Assembly (NCBI GenBank): GCA_964587105.1
Contig: CAZPKG010000001.1
Location: forward strand, 1-64,000
Origin: JABWCQ01 sp964587105
GTDB lineage: Bacteria > Electryoneota > RPQS01
Direction of reading: 5' to 3'
DNA: 64,000 nt
Notes under the pieces: model-generated
What the model saw: only the letters and a program-made list of their open reading frames with translations
Told to the model about the DNA's origin: nothing
Database searches by the model: none
Shown here: in pieces, positions 26,417 through 34,738 of the stretch
Numbering within the stretch: the stretch's first letter is position 1
How the letters are laid out: every line of letters starts with the position of its first letter
Program-made: the position numbers and the translations under genes

Positions 26417-26758
26417 ATGACTGATAGTAAATCACGAAAGCTCCCAAAAGGACTCAATCGCGAAATCCTGCTCTCTTTCTGGAAGGTACATATTCTCGCA
26501 CATGCTTGCGAAAAACCGGTGTATGGCCTGTGGATGCTTGAAGAGCTGCGACATCATGGTTATGTGCTTAGTCCAGGAACGTTGTACCCCATTTTCCATA
26601 GGATGGTCAAACTTGGGTGGCTCGAACCGGTTGAAGTTGACGCAATAGGTTCAAATCCTCGAAACCTCTACGCGATTACTCAGGCTGGGCGGGAGATTCT
26701 AAGAATTGTTCGGCACCAACTGGAAGAGTTGGAGCGGGAAATGCCCGATAAGCCGTAG
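26417..26758 (+). CDS. PadR family transcriptional regulator
   Basis: This 113-residue protein has a winged helix typical of PadR ('PVYGLWMLEELRHHGYVLSPGTLYPIFHRMVKLGWLEP' split over its recognition helix and wing) and a C-terminal dimerisation helix ('AGREILRIVRHQLEELEREM'). PadR proteins repress nearby transport, detoxification or stress genes on ligand binding. The gene lies upstream of the multihaem cytochrome in the same direction with a 136-nt gap holding a palindrome, so that gene is a possible target. Confidence 0.88.
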   Translation: MTDSKSRKLPKGLNREILLSFWKVHILAHACEKPVYGLWMLEELRHHGYVLSPGTLYPIFHRMVKLGWLEPVEVDAIGSNPRNLYAITQAGREILRIVRHQLEELEREMPDKP

Positions 26759-26805
26759 TAAAAGAAGCCCATATTCTGCTTTTTTCGTAACTGTTTGACA
26801 TTATT

Positions 26806-26821
26806 TGTGAAATATTTCACT
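26806..26821 (+). promoter_or_regulatory. CRP/FNR-type operator upstream of the cytochrome gene
   Basis: The 16-nt sequence TGTGAAATATTTCACT contains the perfect 14-bp palindrome GTGAAATATTTCAC and matches the CRP-type consensus TGTGA-N6-TCACA in 9 of 10 fixed positions. TTGACA lies just upstream (26795-26800). The cytochrome start codon is 73 nt downstream. A CRP/FNR-superfamily activator of respiratory genes is the likely reader (inference). Confidence 0.5.
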
Positions 26822-26894
26822 TGAAACCCTTTGGACACTCATCTGCCAAAGTGGTTTCGAGTTTCATAATGACATCTTAATGGAGAGTCTATTC

Positions 26895-28244
26895 ATGTTC
26901 AGAAACGCTTGCGTCGCATCGGTCATGTCGGTCTTGTTGCTCTTTGCTTTTGGATGCTCCGATGACGAGGACGACAAAAATTCAACCCCCAATTCTCCGT
27001 GGCAATCCGAAAACTCCACTTGTGTGAGCGCTGCCTGCCACGGCAATGCAGATTTGCACAAGGAAGTGACTATTACCGGCGGTGCAGTAGAAACGATCCC
27101 ATTGTACGTTGATTCCTCCTCGTTCCTTGCAGAAGTTCATGCTGAACTTAGATGCGTTGATTGTCACACGGACATCACCCTAAACGGGCAAATGCACGGC
27201 GATGCTGACAAGACCTACGGCGGCTGGGCAAGGTTCTCCGCGAAATCCGGAACCACAGCCCTTGCGACGACGGACAGCACTCGCAATTATGGGACTGCGG
27301 CATCTACAGCGTGTGCCACGTGTCATACGGAACAACATAACGAGAATGCGGCCCATATTCAGATCCCGCGCCTGCACACCTCTGTTCGAGACTTCCAAGG
27401 ACATTCAGTAGGCGAAAATTACGAGGACAACAATTGTGGCCGCTGCCATGCCACCTGTGCGACCTGCCATTTCAAATCAAATATCACTAACGCCGACGGC
27501 GCACCACAGGACTTGCTCACTAATTGGGATATTCTCCAAGCACAAGGAGACAACGGAATTCCAAACAGCGGACCAAAAACCGAATGGAGAATGGACTGGA
27601 CTACGAATGTCATCGGACACGAAATTCGCAAGGCCGAAGATCTGGCCGCGTCAAACGAAGTCTGCTCGTCCTGTCACATCGGCTATTACCGCCCCGCGCA
27701 GATCGGATACGCAATTCGTGAGGGTAATGTTCTCGATAGCATGTATGCGACTGGAATTAAACGTCATCCGCAGACGCAGGAACTCATGCTCGGCACTGTC
27801 CACGCGAACACGACTTGCGTTTCATGCCATGGACCAAGCTTGCACGATCAAGTCTCGATTGAACAGGGACCCGAGTGCATAGATTGCCATGCAGGAAAGG
27901 ACGCTGATCATCCGGCACAGGATCACTCCGGCTTCGGCATCAAATGCATCGCGTGCCATACATACCAGCGCGCCGCGGACTTTCAAGACGGCTATCTTGC
28001 TGGAGGTCAGAATAATTGGATCAGTCCGGAAACCGGATTCATCGGCCCTGTTACTGTGAAGTACGCTGAACTACTTGATTGGTACCCACATCGTCTGTCC
28101 GGTGATGTTGACTGCACGAAACTCTGCCATTACCAGGGCAATCGCATCAACGCGCCGGTATTCCCGGGCTTCGAACCGGTCGCGCCGCGCGGTCCACTTG
28201 CTAAGTACGCTGTCTCATTGGCAGATAGCGAGACTGACGAATAG
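26895..28244 (+). CDS. Multihaem c-type cytochrome, probable lipoprotein
   Basis: This 449-residue protein carries eight canonical CXXCH haem sites (CVDCH, CATCH, CGRCH, CATCH, CSSCH, CVSCH, CIDCH, CIACH). Two atypical ones are an N-terminal CX4CH (CVSAACH) and a C-terminal CX3CH (CTKLCH), giving up to ten haems. The ATG at 26895 is chosen because GGAGAG lies 9 nt upstream; the ATG at 26880 has no RBS. The signal peptide ends in 'LLLFAFGC' followed by an acidic stretch ('SDDEDD'), which suggests a lipid-anchored protein. It should carry electrons at the periplasmic or outer face. The family was not identified. It is monocistronic, with a CRP/FNR-like palindrome upstream and a terminator downstream. 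Confidence 0.88.
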   Translation: MFRNACVASVMSVLLLFAFGCSDDEDDKNSTPNSPWQSENSTCVSAACHGNADLHKEVTITGGAVETIPLYVDSSSFLAEVHAELRCVDCHTDITLNGQMHGDADKTYGGWARFSAKSGTTALATTDSTRNYGTAASTACATCHTEQHNENAAHIQIPRLHTSVRDFQGHSVGENYEDNNCGRCHATCATCHFKSNITNADGAPQDLLTNWDILQAQGDNGIPNSGPKTEWRMDWTTNVIGHEIRKAEDLAASNEVCSSCHIGYYRPAQIGYAIREGNVLDSMYATGIKRHPQTQELMLGTVHANTTCVSCHGPSLHDQVSIEQGPECIDCHAGKDADHPAQDHSGFGIKCIACHTYQRAADFQDGYLAGGQNNWISPETGFIGPVTVKYAELLDWYPHRLSGDVDCTKLCHYQGNRINAPVFPGFEPVAPRGPLAKYAVSLADSETDE

Positions 28245-28405
28245 TACATTGTGGAGAAGTGATTAATGCGGACGGTACCTTTGTGCAACTTATCCGCAGA
28301 CCATCACCGAAATCATCCTCGGCTTTTGAAGTGAGACCTCCTTAGCTGGAACTAACACAATCTCTGCAATGTAATGACCGCTCGCCAAAAAGCGGGCGCA
28401 AAATG

Positions 28406-28434
28406 AAAAGACCTCTCGCTTGAGAGGTCTTTTT
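28406..28434 (+). terminator. Intrinsic terminator downstream of the cytochrome gene
   Basis: A 12-bp perfect stem AAAAGACCTCTC / GAGAGGTCTTTT with loop GCTT is followed by T, 160 nt after the cytochrome stop codon. Confidence 0.85.
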
Positions 28435-28542
28435 GCGAAGCTGATTTAGACTTGGGGCATTCGCGCCTCCCCAACTCCCCAATATCTCCCCAACTTCCAA
28501 TTTTTCAACCACTTCCTAAGTCCAATATTTAAAGAATATTTA

Positions 28543-28593
28543 TTGACCATACGTTCAAATTTTCGTATATTAGGGATAACAAAAATCAAGGAG
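28543..28593 (+). promoter_or_regulatory. Sigma70-type promoter plus strong RBS without a long gene
   Basis: TTGACC (28543-28548) and TATATT (28566-28571) are separated by exactly 17 nt. AAGGAG follows at 28588-28593, 8 nt before an ATG that is immediately followed by TGA (28602-28607). All signals for a well-expressed gene are present except a long reading frame. Confidence 0.6.
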
Positions 28594-28603
28594 ATAAGAC
28601 TAT

Positions 28604-28672
28604 GTGAATATTGGTGCACCCCCGAAAATTAAGTTTCTGTTTATCCGACACTCCCGTTCCGACAATTGTTAG
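28604..28672 (+). CDS. Possible 22-residue small protein or gene remnant
   Basis: GTG at 28604 overlaps the ATG-TGA start-stop and opens 22 codons ('MNIGAPPKIKFLFIRHSRSD' plus NC) to TAG. It lies 10 nt behind AAGGAG and below the promoter at 28543. It could be a leader peptide, a small protein, or what remains of a deleted gene. No similarity is recognised. Confidence 0.25.
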   Translation: MNIGAPPKIKFLFIRHSRSDNC

Positions 28673-28730
28673 CGTTTTACACAGAAACAACCCCTTACAA
28701 CCCTTCCTCGCCTCTCCAAAAACACCCTAT

Positions 28731-28762
28731 AAAAATGCGGCGACCCATTCGAGCCGCCGCAT
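28731..28762 (-). terminator. Intrinsic terminator of the S8 protease gene
   Basis: The stem ATGCGGCG / CGCCGCAT with a 12-nt loop is followed on the minus strand by TTTTTATAG, 24 nt after the protease stop. Confidence 0.75.
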
Positions 28763-28786
28763 CAAGTCCAGCACTTTTCAAGTAGG

Positions 28787-30649
28787 CTACGAATTTTTCA
28801 GCATCTCGATTGAGCGCTTCGGATTCATCAGCTTGACCGTGCGGTCGCCGGCTTTGCGTTCGTCGGCGCCGTCGATGATCAACTTGCGCAGTTGCGCAGG
28901 AGTCAACTCAGGCTTCAAGGTCAAGAGCTTGCCCGCGAGGTTTAAGACCTGTGGCGAACTCATCGAGGTTCCGTTCAGCTTGATCTGCGTACCGCCGGGG
29001 ACGTAGCTCAAGACTTCAAAGCCGTTACCATACACATCGACCTTGCCAAAGCTCGTGAAGCTCGTCTCTTCACCGGCTTGATCGACCGCGCCGATGGAAA
29101 TGATGTTCGGCAAATCGTAGCTCGACGGATAGAACTCGGCAAAGGCGTTATCGAGGTTCGAGTTGCCCGCGCTGGTGATGAACAGAATGTTGGGAGCGTT
29201 GACAATCGCATTCTTAAACGCGGTGTCGCCAATTGTGTAGATCTTGCGCGCGAGTTCTTTGCGCTCGTCGGGCGTGCCGCCGGCGTTATTGGCTTCGAGC
29301 GCATCTTCGATGCTCTTCAGCGAACCGCCCCAGCTCATGTTTACTGCGCGGACGTTGTTCTTCTTGAAGTATTCAATCGTCTCAGTCAGTGCGGCGGCAT
29401 CTTTGATTGCCTGCTCAACGGTCGGTGTTTCCGGGAGAATGTGATAGTCGAACGTCAAACGCGCGGCCAAGATTCGGCAATAGGGATTACCCGCGGCAGA
29501 AATTCCCGCGACGTGAGTGCCGTGGCAGTAGTTGCCATAGAGACCGATGCTCTCGATAAACGGCTGGACTTCGTCCTGCTTCAAGCTGGAGATGTGCTTC
29601 TTGATTTCGGTGGCTTCATCGCTTTCGATGGCCGACTGCACGTCGCCCAGGCCCTTCATCCAACGGCGCATTTGATTTTCATCGCCAAGCTTGGCGTCGC
29701 CGATCGGATAGAGCAATGAGGTTTCTTTGTCAGAATGCAGACTCCACGCGATACCGTGCACGTCATCCACGAAGCCGTTATTGTCGTCGTCCTTGTTGTT
29801 GCCCGCGACTTCCTTCGTGTTGGTCCACATCTGGCCCAGCGGCTCAAAGATGTTCCAATCCACACCGGAGTCCCACACGGCCAGAACGACCGGCTTGTAC
29901 TTTTCGCCTTTGGCAAAATCGACATTGCGCTCGGCCCAAATGTCGGCCTTCACAACTTGATTGGCGTCAATATAATCGGCCAACGCGGCGATAAAAATTT
30001 CCTTCTTCGGGATGTAGTAGTTCAGCGCGAAGAACGGTGACAGCAGCGACGTCGCGTTGTCCTGAGTCATCTCGCCGTTGGTTTGGTCAAGCTGCGGTTG
30101 AAGGCTGGCTTCCAAGCCGCCGATCATGACGGCTTCCGAGGCCATTTCTGCGCCGCCCTTTTGAGCTTTCACGTTGGCTTCGACAACTTCATAGGGCATG
30201 TTGGCGAGCATCGAACGAAGCTCTTGGTCGAGATTCTTGTCATAGTTCTCTTGGCCTTTGAGTTGTGACTTCGCAATCGCGCGGCCAACCATTGCAGTCG
30301 TGTGACGCGCGGCTTCTTTGTCTTCAAGCTCGATGCGCAGGTTCACGAGTTCGAGATAGCGCTGCCAGTCGGCTTCGATGATCGCGATTGAACCGAGATT
30401 GGCATACATCCCTTGCAGCGTCGCCTTGTCGGAAATCTCGTATTTGTCGAGATCGGCGAGAATGTCCTTCTTCACTTCGCTCGCGAGCTTCTTGATCGCG
30501 GCGTCGTCTTTCAAGAAATCCACAATCTTCTTGTCAATCTTATAGGTATGACGGGGCAGATCGTCGAGCTTCTCAATCTTAATCTTGTCGGCAATCGCCA
30601 AATTGGCAAATAGCGCGACCAGCACCATGATAAACCATGTGCGCTTCAT
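28787..30649 (-). CDS. Exported subtilisin-like serine protease (S8)
   Basis: This 620-residue protein starts at ATG 30649, with GGAG 6 nt upstream; codons further upstream lack an RBS. The signal peptide is 'MKRTWFIMVLVALFANLAIA'. A helical region of about 210 residues precedes the catalytic domain, which has D260 ('WDSGVDW'), H376 ('CHGTHVAG'), the oxyanion Asn in 'SAGN' and S562 ('NGTSMSSPQV'). A spacing of over 110 residues between Asp and His is large: an acidic insert ('NNKDDDNNGFVDDVHG') and a helical stretch lie there, as in a few secreted S8 branches. It has no T9SS tail. It probably acts in the periplasm or outside. Monocistronic. Confidence 0.88.
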   Translation of the reverse strand: MKRTWFIMVLVALFANLAIADKIKIEKLDDLPRHTYKIDKKIVDFLKDDAAIKKLASEVKKDILADLDKYEISDKATLQGMYANLGSIAIIEADWQRYLELVNLRIELEDKEAARHTTAMVGRAIAKSQLKGQENYDKNLDQELRSMLANMPYEVVEANVKAQKGGAEMASEAVMIGGLEASLQPQLDQTNGEMTQDNATSLLSPFFALNYYIPKKEIFIAALADYIDANQVVKADIWAERNVDFAKGEKYKPVVLAVWDSGVDWNIFEPLGQMWTNTKEVAGNNKDDDNNGFVDDVHGIAWSLHSDKETSLLYPIGDAKLGDENQMRRWMKGLGDVQSAIESDEATEIKKHISSLKQDEVQPFIESIGLYGNYCHGTHVAGISAAGNPYCRILAARLTFDYHILPETPTVEQAIKDAAALTETIEYFKKNNVRAVNMSWGGSLKSIEDALEANNAGGTPDERKELARKIYTIGDTAFKNAIVNAPNILFITSAGNSNLDNAFAEFYPSSYDLPNIISIGAVDQAGEETSFTSFGKVDVYGNGFEVLSYVPGGTQIKLNGTSMSSPQVLNLAGKLLTLKPELTPAQLRKLIIDGADERKAGDRTVKLMNPKRSIEMLKNS

Positions 30650-30749
30650 GTACGTCTCCATGCGGGTTGTTGGAAATAAAGAAAAGTAACTGAAATTCGG
30701 AGGTAAGGGTACGCAGTCGTGAGTGCATGACACCCGTTGGCAACCGCTG

Positions 30750-32186
30750 TTAAGAGATTAGATACCCATTTCGCCCACTTTGTGGCAAAGGAGAAGGGTG
30801 GAAGGGAGGTGCGTGGCGGAAGGGTTTGCCGGTCTCGAAGCGGAGGGCGGACTCGAGGTCGGGAAACCACGGCTTAAACCCAACAGAGTCAAGAGCTTTC
30901 GGTTGGGCATTCACTCCGGCCAATAGAAGTTCGCGGCCCATCTGACCGAACACTGTATTTACAGCAAACTCCGGCACAAAGGCCAGAGTAGGGCGGGACA
31001 AGACTTGGCCGAGAGTTTTGGTAAACTCTTGGTTCGTAACAGCTTTGCTGGTTGTGGCGTTGATTGGGCCAGCGAGACGATCCTCAAAGATAGCTCGATA
31101 GAGCACAGCAATCAAATCATCGAGGTGGATCCAGCTCATCATCTGATTCCCGCTGCCAAGTCTGCCACCCAGGCCAAAATTGAAAACCGGGAGGAGTTTT
31201 CCTAACACTCCGCCCCAACCGGAGATCACGGTTCCTATTCGGGGATGGACAACGTGGATTCCGGCTTGACGAGCCGGGTTTGCCGCCGACTCCCAAGCCC
31301 GACAGACCTCGGCTAAGAAGGTGTCGGCCTGAGGCCCATTTTCGTCTGTTGGAGCAGTTGAATCCTGATAGATTCCGACGGCAGAGGCGCTTACGAGCAC
31401 TTTCGGTGGAGTCTTTAGCTTGGCAATCGTCTCGGCAATGAGCTTAGTTCCCAATACGCGACTGGCGAGAATCTCGCGCTTGGCGGATTCTGTCCAGCGT
31501 CCTGCGGCGATGTTTCGTCCAGCAAGGTGAATAACCGCATCAATTCCCTCAAGCTTTTCGGCTTCGATTTCGCCCGATGCCGGATTCCAAAAGATCGTAT
31601 TAGCGTTGCCACGCTTACGCTCAATTGTGACAACTTCGTGGCCGCCTGTGGTCAGAAAGTGCTTTAGATTGCTGCCGATCATTCCGGACGCGCCGGTTAT
31701 GGCAACTTTAAGTCGGGGACGGTTGGTAAACTCCGCGTGCCGAGACAGGTCAATCCACGTTCGCTCGTGCCGCCACGGAAAGGCTGTGTTAAGCATCCAG
31801 TTTACCTGTGATTTGCCCAAGACTTCGCCGATTTTCCCGAGCGGAAACTCGTAGTCGATGCGATCTTCAAGTTCGCTTTGGCCTGCCGCTTTGTCCGTGC
31901 ACACATGCAAGTGTGTCCACTTGCGAAACGGGCCGCGATCCTGCTCGTCAATGAACTGCCTGCCTTCGACAATGCTGTGATGCCGCGCCAGCCACGTAGT
32001 CTTGAACGGTCCTGCGGGAACCAACAACTCTCTCCGGCTGCCTTCGCGGACATGCTCATCTCCCCAAGTGACTTTGATAGCCGACCATGGCGGAGTCAAC
32101 CGTTCCAAAGCGCCGACCCGCATATGCCAAGCGTACAGCTCAGCTGCGGGAACAGGGAAGAGGCTTTTCAGGCTAAACTGAGGCAC
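30750..32186 (-). CDS. SRPBCC-YfcH fusion (TIGR01777-type epimerase)
   Basis: This 478-residue fusion starts at GTG 32186 without a clear RBS. Residues 1-150 resemble an SRPBCC/START-like ligand-binding domain ('LERLTPPWSAIKV', 'DRIDYEFPLGKIGEVLG'). Residues 158-450 are a YfcH/TIGR01777 short-chain dehydrogenase with 'VAITGASGMIGSNLKHFL', 'VIHLAGRNIAAGRW', 'SASAVGIYQD', 'HPRIGTVISGWGG', 'MSWIHLDDLI' and the closing DUF1731 part ('QPKALDSVGFKPWFPDLESAL'). It binds NAD(P); the substrate is unknown for the family. The fusion suggests that the N-terminal pocket presents a hydrophobic substrate. It stands alone between two other transcription units. Confidence 0.88.
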   Translation of the reverse strand: MPQFSLKSLFPVPAAELYAWHMRVGALERLTPPWSAIKVTWGDEHVREGSRRELLVPAGPFKTTWLARHHSIVEGRQFIDEQDRGPFRKWTHLHVCTDKAAGQSELEDRIDYEFPLGKIGEVLGKSQVNWMLNTAFPWRHERTWIDLSRHAEFTNRPRLKVAITGASGMIGSNLKHFLTTGGHEVVTIERKRGNANTIFWNPASGEIEAEKLEGIDAVIHLAGRNIAAGRWTESAKREILASRVLGTKLIAETIAKLKTPPKVLVSASAVGIYQDSTAPTDENGPQADTFLAEVCRAWESAANPARQAGIHVVHPRIGTVISGWGGVLGKLLPVFNFGLGGRLGSGNQMMSWIHLDDLIAVLYRAIFEDRLAGPINATTSKAVTNQEFTKTLGQVLSRPTLAFVPEFAVNTVFGQMGRELLLAGVNAQPKALDSVGFKPWFPDLESALRFETGKPFRHAPPFHPSPLPQSGRNGYLIS

Positions 32187-32375
32187 AGCGATGAGGGGCT
32201 TGGCAAGTAATTGTGAGCAAACACAAATATACGCTTTTTAATGGCGATGTGAAAGTAGTCGATTTGGGAGGCTTGGCTCATATGAGAAATCTATTGTGAA
32301 ACCGTTGAATTACGAGGAGCCATTCCGTATCTTCAAGCAGTAATTATCCCTCAGCCATCCCACCCTCAATTTCCT

Positions 32376-33497
32376 ATGGCCTTGATATTTAACGGCTCCC
32401 CCGAACCCACGCTGGGCGTCGAGTGCGAGCTACTCTTAGTTGACCCCAAAACCTGGCAGGCTGTAAACCGTGCGCCCGAACTCTTAGCCGAACTTGGCGA
32501 TGTGGGTTGGGCGAAACCCGAACTGCTTCAGTGTATTGTGGAGATCATCACAACTCCCTGTCGCACGGTGGCCGATGTCAAGCGTGAACTTGTGGATAAG
32601 TTCCGCAAGACGGAAGAGGCTGCGAATCGCTTGGGTATGACCACCTGTTTTGTGGCCACACACCCGACGGCGCTATGGCACGACATGGTCATCACGGACA
32701 ACCCGCGCTATATGAATCTCGTGAACAGGATGCAGTGGCCCGCTCGCCGCGCGATGATCATGGGATTGCACGTACATGTCGGCGTGAAAACCGCTGAGAA
32801 AGCCATCGCGATTTTCAATGCCATGACCACGTTTCTGCCGCATCTCTTGGCGGTCTCTGCCGCGTCGCCCTATTTTATGGGCGAAGAGACCGGATTGGCA
32901 TCGTCTCGAATCAAGGTTTTTGAAGCCATGCCCACGGCAGGATTGCCACAGCGCATGCTCAACTGGGCGGAATTTCAGCGCTTCATGAAAACGTTGATTC
33001 ACGCGGGAGCCATTCAGTCTATTCAGGAGATATGGTGGGACATTCGCCCGCATCCGAAATTCGGCACGCTTGAAATCCGCATCTGCGACGGCACGCCGGA
33101 TTTGGATGACGTGCTCGCGTTGGTTGCGCTCGCCCAGTGTTTGATTTGCTATCTGGAAGATTTGTATGACAACGGCGAGTCATTGCCGATTCATAAGTAC
33201 TGGTTCATCAAGGAAAACAAGTGGCGCGCGACACGCTGGGGACTGGATGCCGACATCGTGCACAGTGACGACGGAGCGACTCGCCACATGCGCGACGATT
33301 TGCAATTCCTTGTCAACACACTGACGCCGTTCGCGATTCAGCAAAACTGCCTGAATGAACTCAAACACATTTCGAAAATCGCGGATCGCGGCGGCAGCTA
33401 TGAGAGGCAACGCGCGGTTTATCGCAAGACCGAAAATTTTGCGGCGGTTACGGAATCCGTTGTAAACGAGTATCATGAAAGCGTGAAGCGCGCGTAA
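32376..33497 (+). CDS. Carboxylate-amine ligase, YbdK/GCS2 type
   Basis: This 373-residue enzyme of the glutamate-cysteine ligase type 2 family has 'LGVECELLLVDP' (first metal/ATP-binding Glu), 'MGLHVHVGV' and 'FGTLEIRICDGTPDLDDV'. Members join an amine to a carboxylate at the cost of ATP; E. coli YbdK shows weak gamma-glutamylcysteine synthetase activity and many relatives have unknown substrates. It opens a plus-strand operon of five genes with gaps of 17, 24, 11 and 4 nt that also contains an ATP-grasp protein, so it probably forms one amide bond of a small molecule rather than glutathione. No glutathione synthetase is seen nearby. Confidence 0.88.
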   Translation: MALIFNGSPEPTLGVECELLLVDPKTWQAVNRAPELLAELGDVGWAKPELLQCIVEIITTPCRTVADVKRELVDKFRKTEEAANRLGMTTCFVATHPTALWHDMVITDNPRYMNLVNRMQWPARRAMIMGLHVHVGVKTAEKAIAIFNAMTTFLPHLLAVSAASPYFMGEETGLASSRIKVFEAMPTAGLPQRMLNWAEFQRFMKTLIHAGAIQSIQEIWWDIRPHPKFGTLEIRICDGTPDLDDVLALVALAQCLICYLEDLYDNGESLPIHKYWFIKENKWRATRWGLDADIVHSDDGATRHMRDDLQFLVNTLTPFAIQQNCLNELKHISKIADRGGSYERQRAVYRKTENFAAVTESVVNEYHESVKRA

Positions 33498-33514
33498 GGT
33501 ATCTCGCGGCTCAG

Positions 33515-34714
33515 ATGGATCAAGCTCGTCTTTCCCCCGAAGTCAAACGGCTCGGCTGGGTCTCGTTCTTTACCGATATTTCGAGCGAGATGCTGTATGC
33601 TGTCACGCCGATCTTTCTCACTACAGTGCTCGGAGCGAGCGCCGGAGTTATCGGAATCATCGAAGGTATCGCTGAGGCCACAGCAAGTATTCTGAAAGGT
33701 CTGAGCGGTTGGTATTCTGATCGCATTCGCAATCGCAAAGGCTTCGTTTTGGCTGGTTATGCGCTGTCCGCAGTCTCTAAACCATTGATCGCGATTGCCG
33801 GATCATGGCTGTTTGTGTTGTTCGCGCGCTTTCTCGATCGGTTCGGAAAGGGAATCCGCAGCAGCGCCCGTGACGCCTTAATAGCCGATTTGACCCCCAA
33901 AGAATTGCGCGGGCGAGCGTTTGGGTTGCATCGCGCGATGGACACGGCCGGAGCGTTGCTGGGCGTGGCGATCTCGCTCTACATCATTGAGACCTACGGC
34001 AATACGGGCAAGCTGCAAATCCTGCTGCGCAACCTCTATTGGCTGGCGTTTATTCCCGCCGCGATTGGCGTCGCGTTTATCTTTTTTGTCCGCGAACCGG
34101 GCATTGCAAAAGCCGCTGAGCCGCGCAAGCTGAAACTCACCGGCGCCAAATTTGGCAAGCGCTATTGGCTAATCGTTACGATTGCAAGCATCGGCTATCT
34201 CGGTTTCAGCAGCGACGCTTTTCTGATCTTGAAAGCCAAAGACATCGGCTTGTCGTTGACCAATGTGCTGCTGGCTTACCTTGCGTACAATGCTTGCTAC
34301 ACGCTGGCCTCTTATCCTATCGGTAAGCTTTCCGACAAGATTCGCATGGAGTACCTGCTCAGCGCGGGCTTGTTGATTTATGCGATAGTCTATTTGGGGA
34401 TGGCCTCAGTCGAGTCGCGGCTTGCCGTGATCGCGCTCTTTGTGGTTTACGGATTTTATGCCGCGATGACGGAAGGAGTCGTCCGCGCACTGATTGCCAA
34501 CGTCGTTTCATCCGACGTAAAAGCCACGGCGCTTGGAATCTTTAACATGATCACCGGCCTGCTCGCGCTGACGGCAAGCCTGTTGGCCGGATGGCTGTGG
34601 GACAACGTCTCTTCCGACGCTCCGTTTTACCTCGGCGCTCTGTTTGCCGCCCTCGCCGCACTGGGCTTTCTACTCGTTTCACTTCAGCGCAACCGAACTT
34701 TATCACCGCTTTGA
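33515..34714 (+). CDS. MFS transporter
   Basis: This 399-residue membrane protein has about 12 predicted helices and the MFS loop motif 'GWYSDRIRNRKGF' after helix 2, plus its weaker repeat 'SYPIGKLSDKIRMEYLL' in the second half. The N-terminal 'GWVSFFTDISSEMLYAV' and 'RFGKGIRSSARDALIAD' place it in a common branch of uncharacterised bacterial MFS proteins. The direction of transport cannot be read. Because it lies inside the ligase operon, export or uptake of the ligase product or substrate is the simplest proposal. Confidence 0.9.
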   Translation: MDQARLSPEVKRLGWVSFFTDISSEMLYAVTPIFLTTVLGASAGVIGIIEGIAEATASILKGLSGWYSDRIRNRKGFVLAGYALSAVSKPLIAIAGSWLFVLFARFLDRFGKGIRSSARDALIADLTPKELRGRAFGLHRAMDTAGALLGVAISLYIIETYGNTGKLQILLRNLYWLAFIPAAIGVAFIFFVREPGIAKAAEPRKLKLTGAKFGKRYWLIVTIASIGYLGFSSDAFLILKAKDIGLSLTNVLLAYLAYNACYTLASYPIGKLSDKIRMEYLLSAGLLIYAIVYLGMASVESRLAVIALFVVYGFYAAMTEGVVRALIANVVSSDVKATALGIFNMITGLLALTASLLAGWLWDNVSSDAPFYLGALFAALAALGFLLVSLQRNRTLSPL

Positions 34715-34738
34715 TATTTCAATTTTCAATCTACATCT

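Larger units (their letters stand above)
28245..28786. other. Gene-poor region between cytochrome and S8 protease
   Basis: This 542-nt stretch holds no convincing long gene. It contains a terminator (28406-28434), a C-rich tract with repeated CTCCCCAA units (about 28470-28496), a promoter with RBS leading to a start-stop or 22-codon frame (28543-28672), and the terminator of the convergent S8 gene (28731-28762). Confidence 0.7.

Noticed and set aside
26807..26820. Palindrome GTGAAATATTTCAC as a terminator of the PadR gene
   Set aside because: A/T-rich 7-bp arms without loop or T run make a poor terminator; the match to a CRP/FNR site is better.
28611..29006. Plus-strand open frame of 131 codons starting near the 28543 promoter
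   Set aside because: Its start is a GTG without RBS, most of it is antisense to the conserved C-terminal part of the S8 protease, and the peptide resembles nothing.
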